Origin: Armatimonadota bacterium
GTDB lineage: Bacteria; Armatimonadota; Fimbriimonadia; Fimbriimonadales; ATM1
DNA: 64,000 nucleotides
Assembly (NCBI GenBank): GCA_003577165.1
Contig: QEUM01000007.1
Location: 101,919-165,918 of the forward strand
Direction: 5' to 3'
Of this stretch, positions 18,204 through 27,840 are shown piece by piece (positions within the stretch are counted from its first letter, which is position 1; the number at the start of each line of letters is the position of its first letter). The notes under the pieces were generated by a model. The model saw nothing but the letters and a program-made list of their open reading frames with translations. It had not been told where the DNA came from and searched no databases. The position numbers and the translations under genes are program-made.

Positions 18204-18275
18204 GGGGCTTCCACAGGCTGAACCCCCACACTTACGGGGAATTGCCAGGTTTTGATGGAAAAGGCCTGAACGGGG

Positions 18276-18304
18276 TTGTCAGATTCGACGTTCTTTGGTA
18301 TAGT
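18276..18304 (+). promoter_or_regulatory. Sigma-70 promoter of the second PEP-CTERM gene
   Basis: TTGTCA (18276-18281), 17-nt spacer, TATAGT (18299-18304); each box is one base from consensus. A strong GAGGAGG site follows at 18412-18418. The leader is about 115 nt. Confidence 0.75.
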
Positions 18305-18426
18305 CCATTCACACCGATAGGCTCGGACAAGCTTTAGCTGGCCGGGCCGTTCGGGTGGAGTTCTGCCTCGCAGAGGGCTAATCACCCTGTGAGGGGCTAA
18401 ATACATTCCGAGAGGAGGAAATTCGA

Positions 18427-19110
18427 ATGAAGAAGCTTCTTATTCCGGCCTTCCTTGTCGGCGCCGTGGCATCCGCTAACGCCGTCGTCCTTTGGAACCA
18501 GCCGGCGGCTGACGTCAACCAGAACGGTTACGTCAACCAAGAGTTCGCCGACTTCCCAACGTTCAGCACGTACGAGGTCAATGACGTGAACACAGGCCCG
18601 GGCTGGATCATGGAGAAGATCACGATCCGACTCCAGACGTCCAGCGCGTCCTGGGGCGCGGTCAACTCGGCTCGCCTGAACATCTTCAACAAGACCGGCG
18701 CTCTTCCGGGCGCGGGCGATGACCCCACCACCGGGACCGCCGTGGCCGTCACCATGACGAACATGGGCACCAACTCTGGTGGCTTCACGCTCTATGACAT
18801 GGTCTGGACCGGCAGCATCAACGTCGGCGCCGGCGACAAGTGGATCGGCCTCACGCCGGTCGCTGCGTTCGGCACCGCTGGTCAGGCGTTCGGCATCCAG
18901 GTCGCTAAGGTTGGCGATGCTTCCGCTTACCGCAATCCGGGCGGCGGATTCGGCCTCGGCACGGCTTGGGGCAACTCCGGCATGTTCGGCGAAACGGACC
19001 CCCGAGATAACAACATCATCATCGAGGGCCAAGTGGTTCCCGAGCCTGCTACCCTGCTCGCTTTGGGCGCCGGCCTCGCCGCGCTCGCTGCTCGCCGCCG
19101 CAAGGCCTAA
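18427..19110 (+). CDS. PEP-CTERM sorted surface protein
   Basis: 227 residues with GAGGAGG 8 nt upstream of the ATG. Signal peptide MKKLLIPAFLVGAVASANA. The mature domain is beta-rich with an Asn/Gly/Thr bias (NQPAADVNQNGYVNQEFADF, SARLNIFNKTGALPGAGDDP), like other choice-of-anchor secreted domains. C-terminus: VVPEPATLLALGAGLAALAA then RRRKA, a complete exosortase signal. Strong promoter and terminator suggest a well-expressed single gene. Function unknown. Confidence 0.85.
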   Translation: MKKLLIPAFLVGAVASANAVVLWNQPAADVNQNGYVNQEFADFPTFSTYEVNDVNTGPGWIMEKITIRLQTSSASWGAVNSARLNIFNKTGALPGAGDDPTTGTAVAVTMTNMGTNSGGFTLYDMVWTGSINVGAGDKWIGLTPVAAFGTAGQAFGIQVAKVGDASAYRNPGGGFGLGTAWGNSGMFGETDPRDNNIIIEGQVVPEPATLLALGAGLAALAARRRKA

Positions 19111-19137
19111 GACCAGCAAGCAACGCGTTGCGTAATG

Positions 19138-19170
19138 AAATCCCGGCTTCGGCCGGGATTTCGTTCTTTT
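19138..19170 (+). terminator. Rho-independent terminator of the second PEP-CTERM gene
   Basis: 10-bp stem AAATCCCGGC (19138-19147) / GCCGGGATTT (19152-19161) with a TTCG tetraloop, followed by CGTTCTTTT. Confidence 0.9.
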
Positions 19171-19480
19171 GGTCGGCCGCCAGGACCGCTTTGGGAGCCC
19201 CGACGCCAGCCTTGCGCAATTCGACGATTGCGCTCGTCGAATGTGCAATCGGCCAGATCACCGTTGATTTGGCCGATATCAGCGGTGATTTGGGCCGGAT
19301 CAACGCCGCTCTCCCCCTCGTCACCGCCGCTTTTCCACAGGTCAGCGAGGCTCCTGGGCAGATCGTCTCTCCTTTGCCGCGCGTCGCCTCCCCTCTGGGG
19401 TAGATCGGCGTCTCTTTGCGGCGGGTCTGTGCCTATCCGGCTGGCTCCGCGCGCGGCCGGGGGCGGCTACAATCGGAAGC
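19171..19480. other. Intergenic region before radA with an inverted repeat
   Basis: About 310 nt. Open frames exist on both strands but partly run through the terminator and have no ribosome site or family motif. One imperfect inverted repeat is visible: ATCACCGTTGAT (19257-19268) and ATCAGCGGTGAT (19278-19289), 11 of 12 bases complementary around a 9-nt loop. No clear promoter for radA was found. Confidence 0.4.
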
Positions 19481-20836
19481 ATGCCCAAGGCGAAGTCCGC
19501 GTACCTCTGCCAGTCCTGCGGGCACTCTTCTCCCAAGTGGCTCGGCCAGTGCCCCGACTGCGGGGAGTGGAACACGCTGGTCGAGGAGGTGGTTCGCGCG
19601 TCGGTGGGCGGGAAGGCTGTGGAGAGGATCGCGATCCAGGCGCCGGACATCCTGAGCGTCCAGTCGCTCGACGCGCGGCGCGAGCCGACCGGCATCCCCG
19701 CGCTCGACGCGGTTCTGGGGGGCGGGCTCGTTCCGGGCTCCATCGTGCTCGTTGGCGGGGAGCCTGGCATCGGCAAGAGCACGCTCCTGACGCAGGTCGC
19801 CGCCGCCATGGCCCATGAGGGCGAGGTCGTCCTCTACATTTCCGGCGAGGAGTCGCCTTCTCAGGTGCGCATGCGGGCGGAGCGAATCGGCGCGCTAAGC
19901 GAGAACTTCCGACTGGCCACCTCGACCGACCTCGAGGAGACGCTCGCCATCCTCCGGGGCACGGAGCCGCGGGTCGCCATAGTGGACAGCATTCAAACGA
20001 TGTCGTCCTCAGAACTCGAGGGCGGCGCCGGCGGGGTCTCGCAGGTGCGCCACTGCGCGTCGGTCCTGCACGCGTTCGCGAAGGAGGCGGGAATCGCGAT
20101 GTTCGTCGTGGGGCACGTCACGAAGGACGGGTCGCTCGCCGGGCCGAAGGTGCTCGAACACCTCGTGGACTGCGTGCTGGTTTTCGAGGGCGAAGGGTTC
20201 GGTCGTCTACGGACGATCCGCGCCGCGAAGAACCGATTCGGCTCCGTGGATGAACTCGCCGTTTTTGAGATGACGGAGTCGGGGCTTTCCGAAGTGGAGA
20301 ATCCGTCGCAACTCCTGCTCGCGGAGAGGCAGGCCGGCGCGCCCGGCTCGTGCGTATTCGCGGCGATGGAGGGCCGGCGCGCGGTTCTGCTCGAAGTGCA
20401 GGCGTTGGTGAGCCCGAATTACACGCAGTCGCCGCGGCGAACCGTGACCGGTCTCGATTTCAACCGCGTGCTCCTGACGCTCGGAGTGCTGGAAAAGCGC
20501 GGCGGGGTGCGACTGGCGGGCCAGGATGTGTTCGTGAGCGTCGTCGGGGGGCTGACGGTGCGCGAGCCGGCCGCCGACCTCGCGGTTCTGCTCGCGGTCG
20601 CGAGCGCGGCCAAAGGGGCGGCTCTGCCGGAGGACCTGGTGGTCTTCGGCGAGGTCGGGCTTACTGGCGAGATCCGGAGCGTGGGTTCCGTCGGAGCGAG
20701 GCTCAAAGAGGCGGCGAGGATGGGCTTTCGGCGCGCTGCGACGAGCCGAACCGGCAAGCAGGACTACTCGCAGCCGGGAGTCACAGTCGGCGGACTCAGG
20801 AACATCGCGGACGCCCTCAGCCTCGTTTCCGAATAA
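19481..20836 (+). CDS. radA: DNA repair protein RadA
   Basis: 451 residues. N-terminal zinc finger with Cys at 10, 13, 24 and 27 (YLCQSCG...CPDCGEW). The RecA-like ATPase has Walker A GEPGIGKST and IVDSIQTMSSSEL as Walker B. The RadA-specific motif KNRFGS follows, then the C-terminal Lon-like domain (RRTVTGLDFNRVLLTLGVLE ... DVFVSVVGGLTVREPAADLA ... VVFGEVGLTGEIRSVG). It promotes branch migration in recombination and also in natural transformation, which pairs thematically with comM at 5815. Length is standard. Confidence 0.95.
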   Translation: MPKAKSAYLCQSCGHSSPKWLGQCPDCGEWNTLVEEVVRASVGGKAVERIAIQAPDILSVQSLDARREPTGIPALDAVLGGGLVPGSIVLVGGEPGIGKSTLLTQVAAAMAHEGEVVLYISGEESPSQVRMRAERIGALSENFRLATSTDLEETLAILRGTEPRVAIVDSIQTMSSSELEGGAGGVSQVRHCASVLHAFAKEAGIAMFVVGHVTKDGSLAGPKVLEHLVDCVLVFEGEGFGRLRTIRAAKNRFGSVDELAVFEMTESGLSEVENPSQLLLAERQAGAPGSCVFAAMEGRRAVLLEVQALVSPNYTQSPRRTVTGLDFNRVLLTLGVLEKRGGVRLAGQDVFVSVVGGLTVREPAADLAVLLAVASAAKGAALPEDLVVFGEVGLTGEIRSVGSVGARLKEAARMGFRRAATSRTGKQDYSQPGVTVGGLRNIADALSLVSE

Positions 20837-20886
20837 CCGGGAACCCAAACGCCCCCAGAACATTCTTAGGGTATGGGCGACAGGAA

Positions 20887-20914
20887 TTGCCGCTCAAAAC
20901 ACGTTTTGTATACT
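20887..20914 (+). promoter_or_regulatory. Promoter of the secreted protein gene at 20936
   Basis: TTGCCG (20887-20892), 16-nt spacer, TATACT (20909-20914). The start codon lies only 22 nt after the -10, with GAGGAGG at 20919-20925, so the leader would be very short. Confidence 0.55.
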
Positions 20915-20935
20915 GATTGAGGAGGCACTTCAAAT

Positions 20936-22246
20936 ATGTTAGCGGCACTGGGCATTGCACTCGCGACACTGCAGCCCGTCGCCCCCGCTCAGCCTGCGGT
21001 GGTCACGGGCGAGATGACTCTTTCACACGGCTTCGTCGTGGACGCGGCGACGGGGAAACGGCGGTCCGTCGTGGGGCTCGTCATCCCGTTCCGTGCCGAA
21101 CGGGTTTCGACCATGCGCGACAAGGCGCCCGCTTCGAAGCAGGACTCGAACGTCGGCTTCTCGCAACAGGTCCCGCCGCTGGTCTACAAGAACGACAACG
21201 GGACGAACACGTACTTCTACACCGATCCCTACACGATGCCGAGCGCGGCGGACGACATCGTCATGTCGCCGACCGGCGCAGGCGCGAGTTGGAAGTGGAT
21301 CACGACTGGCCTCTACGCTGAGTACACAGGCAACTTCCTTTGGCGATGGAAGGTTTACGACACGGATCTCGGGAACACGGGTCCGGGCAACATGGAGTTC
21401 GCGGGGCTGCTTGCCGACTTCGGCGGCCGCTTCGCGCTGCAGGATTACAACCTCCAGCCTGGCGCGTACAAGATCACGTTCGACATCTCCGTCGTGGCGG
21501 TGAACGTTCCGGACGGTGAGTGCTATCTATGCCAGCAGTTCCGAATGTGGACCGGCTATCCGCCGAACCCCGAGGCGCCGTTCCGGATTGACCTCTTCAA
21601 CCTGTTTTCGATCGGAGGCGTGACTCTCGGATCCAGTCAGGACTACTTCTGGTACGACGATCTGCCTGGCGGTAACCCGAACAGCATCTACGAGTTTGAA
21701 GAGCATGACCAACTCGGCGACGAAGGCGGCAACGTCTACGAGAGCAACTTCCTGTTCGAGATCTATGCGGGCAATCCGGTCGAAGTGGCGCTGCCGGTCA
21801 GCCTGACACTCGTCCGAGGCAACCACGTCAGCGGTGATCATGTGGACACTTGGTATAGCGACAACGTGTACTACAGTGCCCGGCCCGGAGTCGCAGCGAG
21901 CCCGCAGGTGCCTCCTTTGGAAGTCATGGTGGAGGGCGCTCTTCCCATCGCAAACCCGAACTCACTGAAGTTCCTCTTCGAGACGGCATGCACGTCGGTT
22001 GGCATTAACGAGCGAGTGGACCTCTACAACTACTCGACGGGCCAATGGGTGAACTTCTACTCGGGCACGGCAGGCGTAAGCGACCAGACCCACGAGGTGG
22101 TCGTCCAAGGGACGATCTCGAACTACGTGAATCAGTCCACTCGGCGGGTTCGGGCCCGGTTGACGTACCGGCAGAACGGTCCGGCAACGGGCTGGCCGTG
22201 GACGGTGCGCTTCGACCTGACGAACTGGCAATTCACACGGCCTTAG
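20936..22246 (+). CDS. Secreted protein with lineage-type C-terminal domain
   Basis: 436 residues, GAGGAGG 10 nt before the ATG. A short hydrophobic N-terminus (MLAALGIALATLQPVAPAQP) looks like a signal peptide. Residues about 60-280 form a Tyr/Trp/Asp-rich beta domain of no family I know (NTYFYTDPYTMPSAADDIVM, GNFLWRWKVYDTDLGN). Residues 294-436 match the last 142 residues of the choice-of-anchor B protein at 45541 almost without gaps: shared SDNxY, VxASP, PPLxV, TRxVRA, GP and the ending RP. Probably exported and surface-attached or released. Terminated at 22269-22305. Confidence 0.7.
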   Translation: MLAALGIALATLQPVAPAQPAVVTGEMTLSHGFVVDAATGKRRSVVGLVIPFRAERVSTMRDKAPASKQDSNVGFSQQVPPLVYKNDNGTNTYFYTDPYTMPSAADDIVMSPTGAGASWKWITTGLYAEYTGNFLWRWKVYDTDLGNTGPGNMEFAGLLADFGGRFALQDYNLQPGAYKITFDISVVAVNVPDGECYLCQQFRMWTGYPPNPEAPFRIDLFNLFSIGGVTLGSSQDYFWYDDLPGGNPNSIYEFEEHDQLGDEGGNVYESNFLFEIYAGNPVEVALPVSLTLVRGNHVSGDHVDTWYSDNVYYSARPGVAASPQVPPLEVMVEGALPIANPNSLKFLFETACTSVGINERVDLYNYSTGQWVNFYSGTAGVSDQTHEVVVQGTISNYVNQSTRRVRARLTYRQNGPATGWPWTVRFDLTNWQFTRP

Positions 22247-22268
22247 GCAGGGGGCGCAGGTGGCATGA

Positions 22269-22305
22269 CGGGCCGGGGTCTCTGCCCCGGCCCGCCGTGG
22301 TTTTT
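22269..22305 (+). terminator. Rho-independent terminator before the rRNA promoter
   Basis: 10-bp stem CGGGCCGGGG (22269-22278) / CCCCGGCCCG (22285-22294), loop TCTCTG, then CCGTGG and a five-T run at 22301-22305. Confidence 0.85.
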
Positions 22306-22327
22306 GGGGCTGGTGGAAAAATCCCAC

Positions 22328-22357
22328 TTGACAAACGGGAAGGGATGTGCCTATAAT
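22328..22357 (+). promoter_or_regulatory. rRNA promoter (exact sigma-70 consensus)
   Basis: TTGACA (22328-22333), 18-nt spacer, TATAAT (22352-22357): both boxes match consensus exactly, as expected for an rRNA promoter. A second TTGACA lies at 22388-22393 without a good -10 (TTTACA at 22413 is the nearest). Confidence 0.85.
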
Positions 22358-22445
22358 CTCCCTTGCCTCAGTTCTGGGGCGTGCTCCTTGACAACCGGAT
22401 TCGGTTACGTGCTTTACAGCACCGTCATCAACCATTCAAACGATT

Positions 22446-23890
<1,445 letters not shown>

Positions 23891-24012
23891 TAGGGAGCAG
23901 AATTTCCTCACGGGAACATTGGGCGCAAGCCCGAACTCCCTGGTCGAGCTGTAAAGACTTCACGCGCGAAGCGACGGTTATCGCGCGGCGTACCGATCCG
24001 GATAAGGAGCAT

Positions 24013-24048
24013 TGAGCCTCGTTCGCAAGAACGGGGCTCATTTGGTTT
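24013..24048 (+). terminator. Terminator of the 16S transcript
   Basis: 12-bp stem TGAGCCTCGTTC (24013-24024) / GAACGGGGCTCA (24029-24040) with one G-U pair and a GCAA tetraloop, followed by TTTGGTTTG. It ends the transcript about 120 nt after the 16S, confirming that no 23S is linked. Confidence 0.85.
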
Positions 24049-24099
24049 GTGGGGTGTTGCGGGTTGCGATGCGGCGCGCGGGACCGCGACGAGAGCGAT

Positions 24100-24130
24100 T
24101 GTGCTAGTGTGCGGACCGCACACTAGCACA
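24100..24130. repeat. 31-nt perfect inverted repeat
   Basis: TGTGCTAGTGTGCGG (24100-24114), a single A, then its exact reverse complement to 24130. No T-run on either side. It lies between the 16S terminator and the 3' end of the leftward gene at 24164. Confidence 0.7.
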
Positions 24131-24163
24131 TGGTCTGGTGGCCGAGTTCGAGGGGCGACGGGA

Positions 24164-25360
24164 TTACAGCGCTGAGGCGATTCTCTTTACCCCCACGCCG
24201 AGCGTCGCCTTCGCGATCTTGTCGAGCGCGGCCTCGGGGCCATGAAAGTGATACGTTCGGTGGTAGTGCGTTCCGGAGGCTCCCTTCGCCAGAAGCAGAG
24301 CCGGTGACGAGGACTCCAACTCGTAGAACTTGCCCATCTGCGCCGCGCCCGGTGCGGGCGGCCCGTCGTTGTAACTGTTCACGGCGTCGCCCCCGTAGGG
24401 CTCCGACTGCAACTCCCACATCGAGTTCACGTATCGCGTCGTGTTTCCCGGCAGGGTGAACTGCGCGAGAGTGAGCACGCGCCCGGTGGCATCGTAACTG
24501 CCGAGAGTCTCTTTCGCCCGTCGGGGCGAGACTCCGATCTTGCTTCGATAGTTGCCGTCGCCCTTGAAGTAGATGACCCCCCCCTCGACCTTGAGGCGAT
24601 CCGCGGGGACCTTGCCGAAATAGGTGTCGTTGACGATCGGGCCGAGGCGGCTCGCCGATCCTGTCACGTATGGAACTGCGACGGTCGTCGTGGGGGATGC
24701 GTTCAGCATTCCCAAAATCCAGATCGAGAGCAGTCCTGTGTCTTCGTCCCAGGTCTTGCCGTGGTTCTTAATCGTGTTCTTCGTCTCGACGCAGACCATG
24801 TGAACTCCCGACGGGATGTCCACGCCGAGCAGCCTCTCCGCCTCTTGGGTCTCCACGACGCGCACGACGCGAGTGACCTCGACGTCGAACTTGAAACCGA
24901 TGTAGTTCTGCAATTCGAATCGCTTTACGAACGTCGCGGATCCCTTCGTCGCGGCCACCGTCGGATAGGCGATCGAATCGATCGGCGGTGGCGTCTGCCA
25001 ATGTTCGAGATCGAACGGCGATCCGGGCGGGAAGTAGATCGAGAACTGGCCGCCTTCGGGGCCGATCCAGAAGCGATCCTCCCCCCCGAACGCGTTGATG
25101 TGTTCGCGCAGTTCGCCGCTTGAGATGAGGTCGCGGTTCAGCCATCCGTAACTCATCCCGCTCGCGCCGTCCGTGCTCGTCATCACGCGGCCCTGATATT
25201 GGGGAACGACGGCCACCTTTGCTCTCCCCGACGTGTCGGTGAGAACGATCGTCTTCACGTGTTCCTTGAGGAACTCGACGTCGTCGTCGAAATTCGAAGC
25301 GGAAGTCGCAGGCATCAATACCCCCGGCGCGAGCGCCATCCACATTGTAACCGGCAGCAT
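24164..25360 (-). CDS. Secreted protein of the DUF6786 type
   Basis: 398 residues. Short N-terminal hydrophobic segment (MLPVTMWMALAPGVLMPATS), then a domain with EFLKEHVKTIVLTDTSGRAK, VAVVPQYQGRVMTSTDGASG, SYGWLNRDLI, FGGEDRFWIGPEGGQFSIYF and GTHYHRTYHFHGPEAALDKI. The GGEDRFWIGPEGG segment is what makes me recall DUF6786, found in Planctomycetota and Bacteroidota and resembling mutarotase-type sugar-binding folds. Enzyme activity is not established. The gene appears monocistronic and points toward the rRNA terminator. Confidence 0.65.
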   Translation of the reverse strand: MLPVTMWMALAPGVLMPATSASNFDDDVEFLKEHVKTIVLTDTSGRAKVAVVPQYQGRVMTSTDGASGMSYGWLNRDLISSGELREHINAFGGEDRFWIGPEGGQFSIYFPPGSPFDLEHWQTPPPIDSIAYPTVAATKGSATFVKRFELQNYIGFKFDVEVTRVVRVVETQEAERLLGVDIPSGVHMVCVETKNTIKNHGKTWDEDTGLLSIWILGMLNASPTTTVAVPYVTGSASRLGPIVNDTYFGKVPADRLKVEGGVIYFKGDGNYRSKIGVSPRRAKETLGSYDATGRVLTLAQFTLPGNTTRYVNSMWELQSEPYGGDAVNSYNDGPPAPGAAQMGKFYELESSSPALLLAKGASGTHYHRTYHFHGPEAALDKIAKATLGVGVKRIASAL

Positions 25361-25485
25361 CAGATTCGTCCCTCCTCGGCGCTCTCGCGCCGCTCCAAGT
25401 ATGGCCGGAATCGAGGGACGGCGATGAGGTGCTGCGCCCAGGCGCGAGGGGCGAGTGGGTTTTGGTCGTCGCCATAATCTTTGGC

Positions 25486-26130
25486 GTGACCGAGAAGCGC
25501 TTCGTCACGGTGGGCACTTGCGTCGCGGTCGTCCTACTGACGGCCTGCTCGACGCCGCAGCCGCGAATCCACGCCTATTCGGGCTCCACCTGCCTCGTGC
25601 CCGGTGGCGACGGCCCGCGCCAGGAGATCTACTCGGAGTTACCGCCGTCGCTTCGGCTGGGACGGGCAGGAGTGGAGACACAAGGGCGTACCGCGGTCGT
25701 CACCTTGACCTTCGAAGGCAACGCGCTCCAGGCAGGAGGGCGCGGCACCATCGAGGTCTACTTTGATTCTCCTTCTGAGAAAACCGTTCATTCACGCGCG
25801 CTGATCGCGACGTTCGGCGGGCACACGCAACTCGGGCTCGATGAGACCGACCCGGCCGGCGTATTCGTCAGGACGCTGAAGGATGAGGACTTCGACTTCG
25901 AGCGAGTCGGGACCGCGACGTTGATCGCAAACGGCAACGAACTTCGCCTCGAAGGCGACCTGGGAATCGGCGACGCGACGCCGAACTTGATCGTTCTCCG
26001 GTATGCGTCTGAAGAGGTGTTCCAGAAGCGACCGGATTTTCGGTTCACGTCCGACGGCATCGCGACCGTGGTGTACTTCCGGGGAGACGAAATCCACAGC
26101 CGTCCGCTGCCCAGGCTTCCGAACCGATAG
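25486..26130 (+). CDS. Lipoprotein of unknown function
   Basis: 214 residues from a GTG at 25486, chosen because it gives a compact lipoprotein signal (MTEKRFVTVGTCVAVVLLTA then Cys). The open frame extends back to 25429, so a longer start is possible. The mature part is beta-rich (TAVVTLTFEGNALQAGGRGT, VGTATLIANGNELRLEGDLG) and ends PLPRLPNR. No family recognised. It sits between a divergent secreted protein gene and a multicopper oxidase gene on the same strand, 149 nt away. Confidence 0.6.
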   Translation: MTEKRFVTVGTCVAVVLLTACSTPQPRIHAYSGSTCLVPGGDGPRQEIYSELPPSLRLGRAGVETQGRTAVVTLTFEGNALQAGGRGTIEVYFDSPSEKTVHSRALIATFGGHTQLGLDETDPAGVFVRTLKDEDFDFERVGTATLIANGNELRLEGDLGIGDATPNLIVLRYASEEVFQKRPDFRFTSDGIATVVYFRGDEIHSRPLPRLPNR

Positions 26131-26279
26131 TCGGCGTGCTTTGCCTTGCCCCCGTCGGCGGGGAACGGCGTGGACACAGAAGTGCCGAGGCGATTCCCGG
26201 GATTTTTCCGGGTACCGGATTTTCCTTCGAACCCGCGCGGGTGCTGTACACTCTCCTATGTAGGGCCCTGCCCCCACAT

Positions 26280-27815
26280 ATGGGAAAACGGAGAGTCTCC
26301 CCTCAAAGCGATGTTTGGTCGCGGCGCGCGTTTTTGCGCGCCGCTGGCTTAGGAGTCGGCGCAGTTGCGGTCGGGGGGCTGCCACGCGCCTTGCGCTCGC
26401 AAATCCTCCCCGGCACGATCGCGCAGTACGCGCGTCCGGCTCGGCTCACCCTCACGGCCGCGCCGAGCACGGAGCAGATTCTTCCGGGCGGCGCGACGAA
26501 CGTTTGGCGATTCACGGCGCAGAGGCTCGCCGGGCCGTACGACACGGTGACGCCGATCCCCGGCTCGTACCTCGGCCCTATCCTTCGCGGATGGAAGGGA
26601 CAGAGGTTCCAAATCCGATTCCAAAACAACCTTTCGGAAGAGTCCGTCGTTCACTGGCACGGGCTCGACGTGCCCCCGAGCTCCGACGGGCATCCGCGGA
26701 ACGCCATCGGCCCCGGTTCCTTCTATAACTACGACTTCACGATCGTCAATCGCGCGGGCACCTATCTGTATCACCCCCACCCGGACATGCTCACAGGAGA
26801 GCAGGTGTTTCGTGGGCTCGCCGGTCTGTTCATCGTCCATGACGCCGAAGAGCGGGCCGCCGGTCTTCCGAAAGGCGCCTGCGACGTGCCGATCGTCATT
26901 CAGGATCGCAGGTTCGACGTCGGCAATCAGTTTCTTTACAACGTCGGAGGGATGGCGGGCTTCCTCGGCGATCAGATTCTCGTCAACGGCGTCCCGAACT
27001 ACGAACTCGAGTGCTACACCCGCGCCTATCGTCTGCGAATCGCCAACGTTTCGAATTCGAGGGTTTACAAGCTTGGGTGGGGGGATGGGTCTCCGATGAT
27101 TGTCGTTGGATCGGACGGAGGCCTTCTGGAATCTCCCGTCGAGAAGCCGTACTTGATGCTCGCCCCTGGCGAGAGGGTCGAGGTTTGGCTCGATCTGCGC
27201 AACAAGAAGGTAGGCGACGAACTTCTGCTCAAGTCGCTGCAATTCTCGGCGCAGGGGCCGAGCGGCGGTCAACTCCCGGTCAACGGCGCGCCGCTCGACA
27301 TCATGAACTTCAAGGTCGTGTACCAGCAGCAGGAAACCCTGGTTCTGCCTCCGTATCTATCGCAGATCGATAGATACGATGTCAACCAAGCCGTCAATCG
27401 GGACAACCCGAGAGTTTTCCAAATCTCCGTCGTGGATGGCATGTTCCGTTTGAACGGCCGGCTCTTCGAAATGAAATCGTGGGAGCCGGATGAGGAAGTG
27501 CGGCTCGGGGACCTCGAAGTGTGGGAGTTCCGGAACGACTCCTCCGGCATGAGGATGATCCACCCGATGCACACCCACGGCCCGCCGTTCCAAGTCCTCG
27601 AACGAACGATAGACTCCATGGGAGCCGCGAATTACGAGACGGTGCGCTACGGTTACGTGGACGAGGGCTGGAAGGACACCATCATGGTCATGCCTGGCGA
27701 GCGCGTGAAGGTGCTCATCAAGTTCACTCACTTTTCCGGGCTATACGTCTATCACTGCCACAACCTCGAACACGAGGACATGGGCATGATGCGGAACTAC
27801 TACATCAATCCGTAG
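26280..27815 (+). CDS. Tat-exported multicopper oxidase (CotA/CueO/laccase-like)
   Basis: 511 residues from ATG 26280. The start is set by a twin-arginine signal (SRRAFLRAAGLGVGAVAVGG); the open frame extends upstream without support. Copper ligands are all visible: HWHG and HPHPD in the first cupredoxin domain; IHPMHTHGPPF and VYHCHNLEHEDMGMM at the C-terminus, supplying the type 1 and trinuclear sites. The Met after the last His is the usual type 1 axial ligand position. It would oxidise metal ions or phenolics in the periplasm, using the TatC system encoded at 11384. Confidence 0.88.
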   Translation: MGKRRVSPQSDVWSRRAFLRAAGLGVGAVAVGGLPRALRSQILPGTIAQYARPARLTLTAAPSTEQILPGGATNVWRFTAQRLAGPYDTVTPIPGSYLGPILRGWKGQRFQIRFQNNLSEESVVHWHGLDVPPSSDGHPRNAIGPGSFYNYDFTIVNRAGTYLYHPHPDMLTGEQVFRGLAGLFIVHDAEERAAGLPKGACDVPIVIQDRRFDVGNQFLYNVGGMAGFLGDQILVNGVPNYELECYTRAYRLRIANVSNSRVYKLGWGDGSPMIVVGSDGGLLESPVEKPYLMLAPGERVEVWLDLRNKKVGDELLLKSLQFSAQGPSGGQLPVNGAPLDIMNFKVVYQQQETLVLPPYLSQIDRYDVNQAVNRDNPRVFQISVVDGMFRLNGRLFEMKSWEPDEEVRLGDLEVWEFRNDSSGMRMIHPMHTHGPPFQVLERTIDSMGAANYETVRYGYVDEGWKDTIMVMPGERVKVLIKFTHFSGLYVYHCHNLEHEDMGMMRNYYINP

Positions 27816-27840
27816 CGTTTTCAAACGGCGATACCGCCTG

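Noticed and set aside
19128..19403. A 91-codon open frame after the second PEP-CTERM gene
   Set aside because: It begins inside the terminator hairpin, has no ribosome site, and its sequence is a translation of repeats; treated as intergenic.
24578..24590. Possible frameshift in the DUF6786-type gene at a C9 run
   Set aside because: The frame stays open with coherent protein sequence on both sides of the run.
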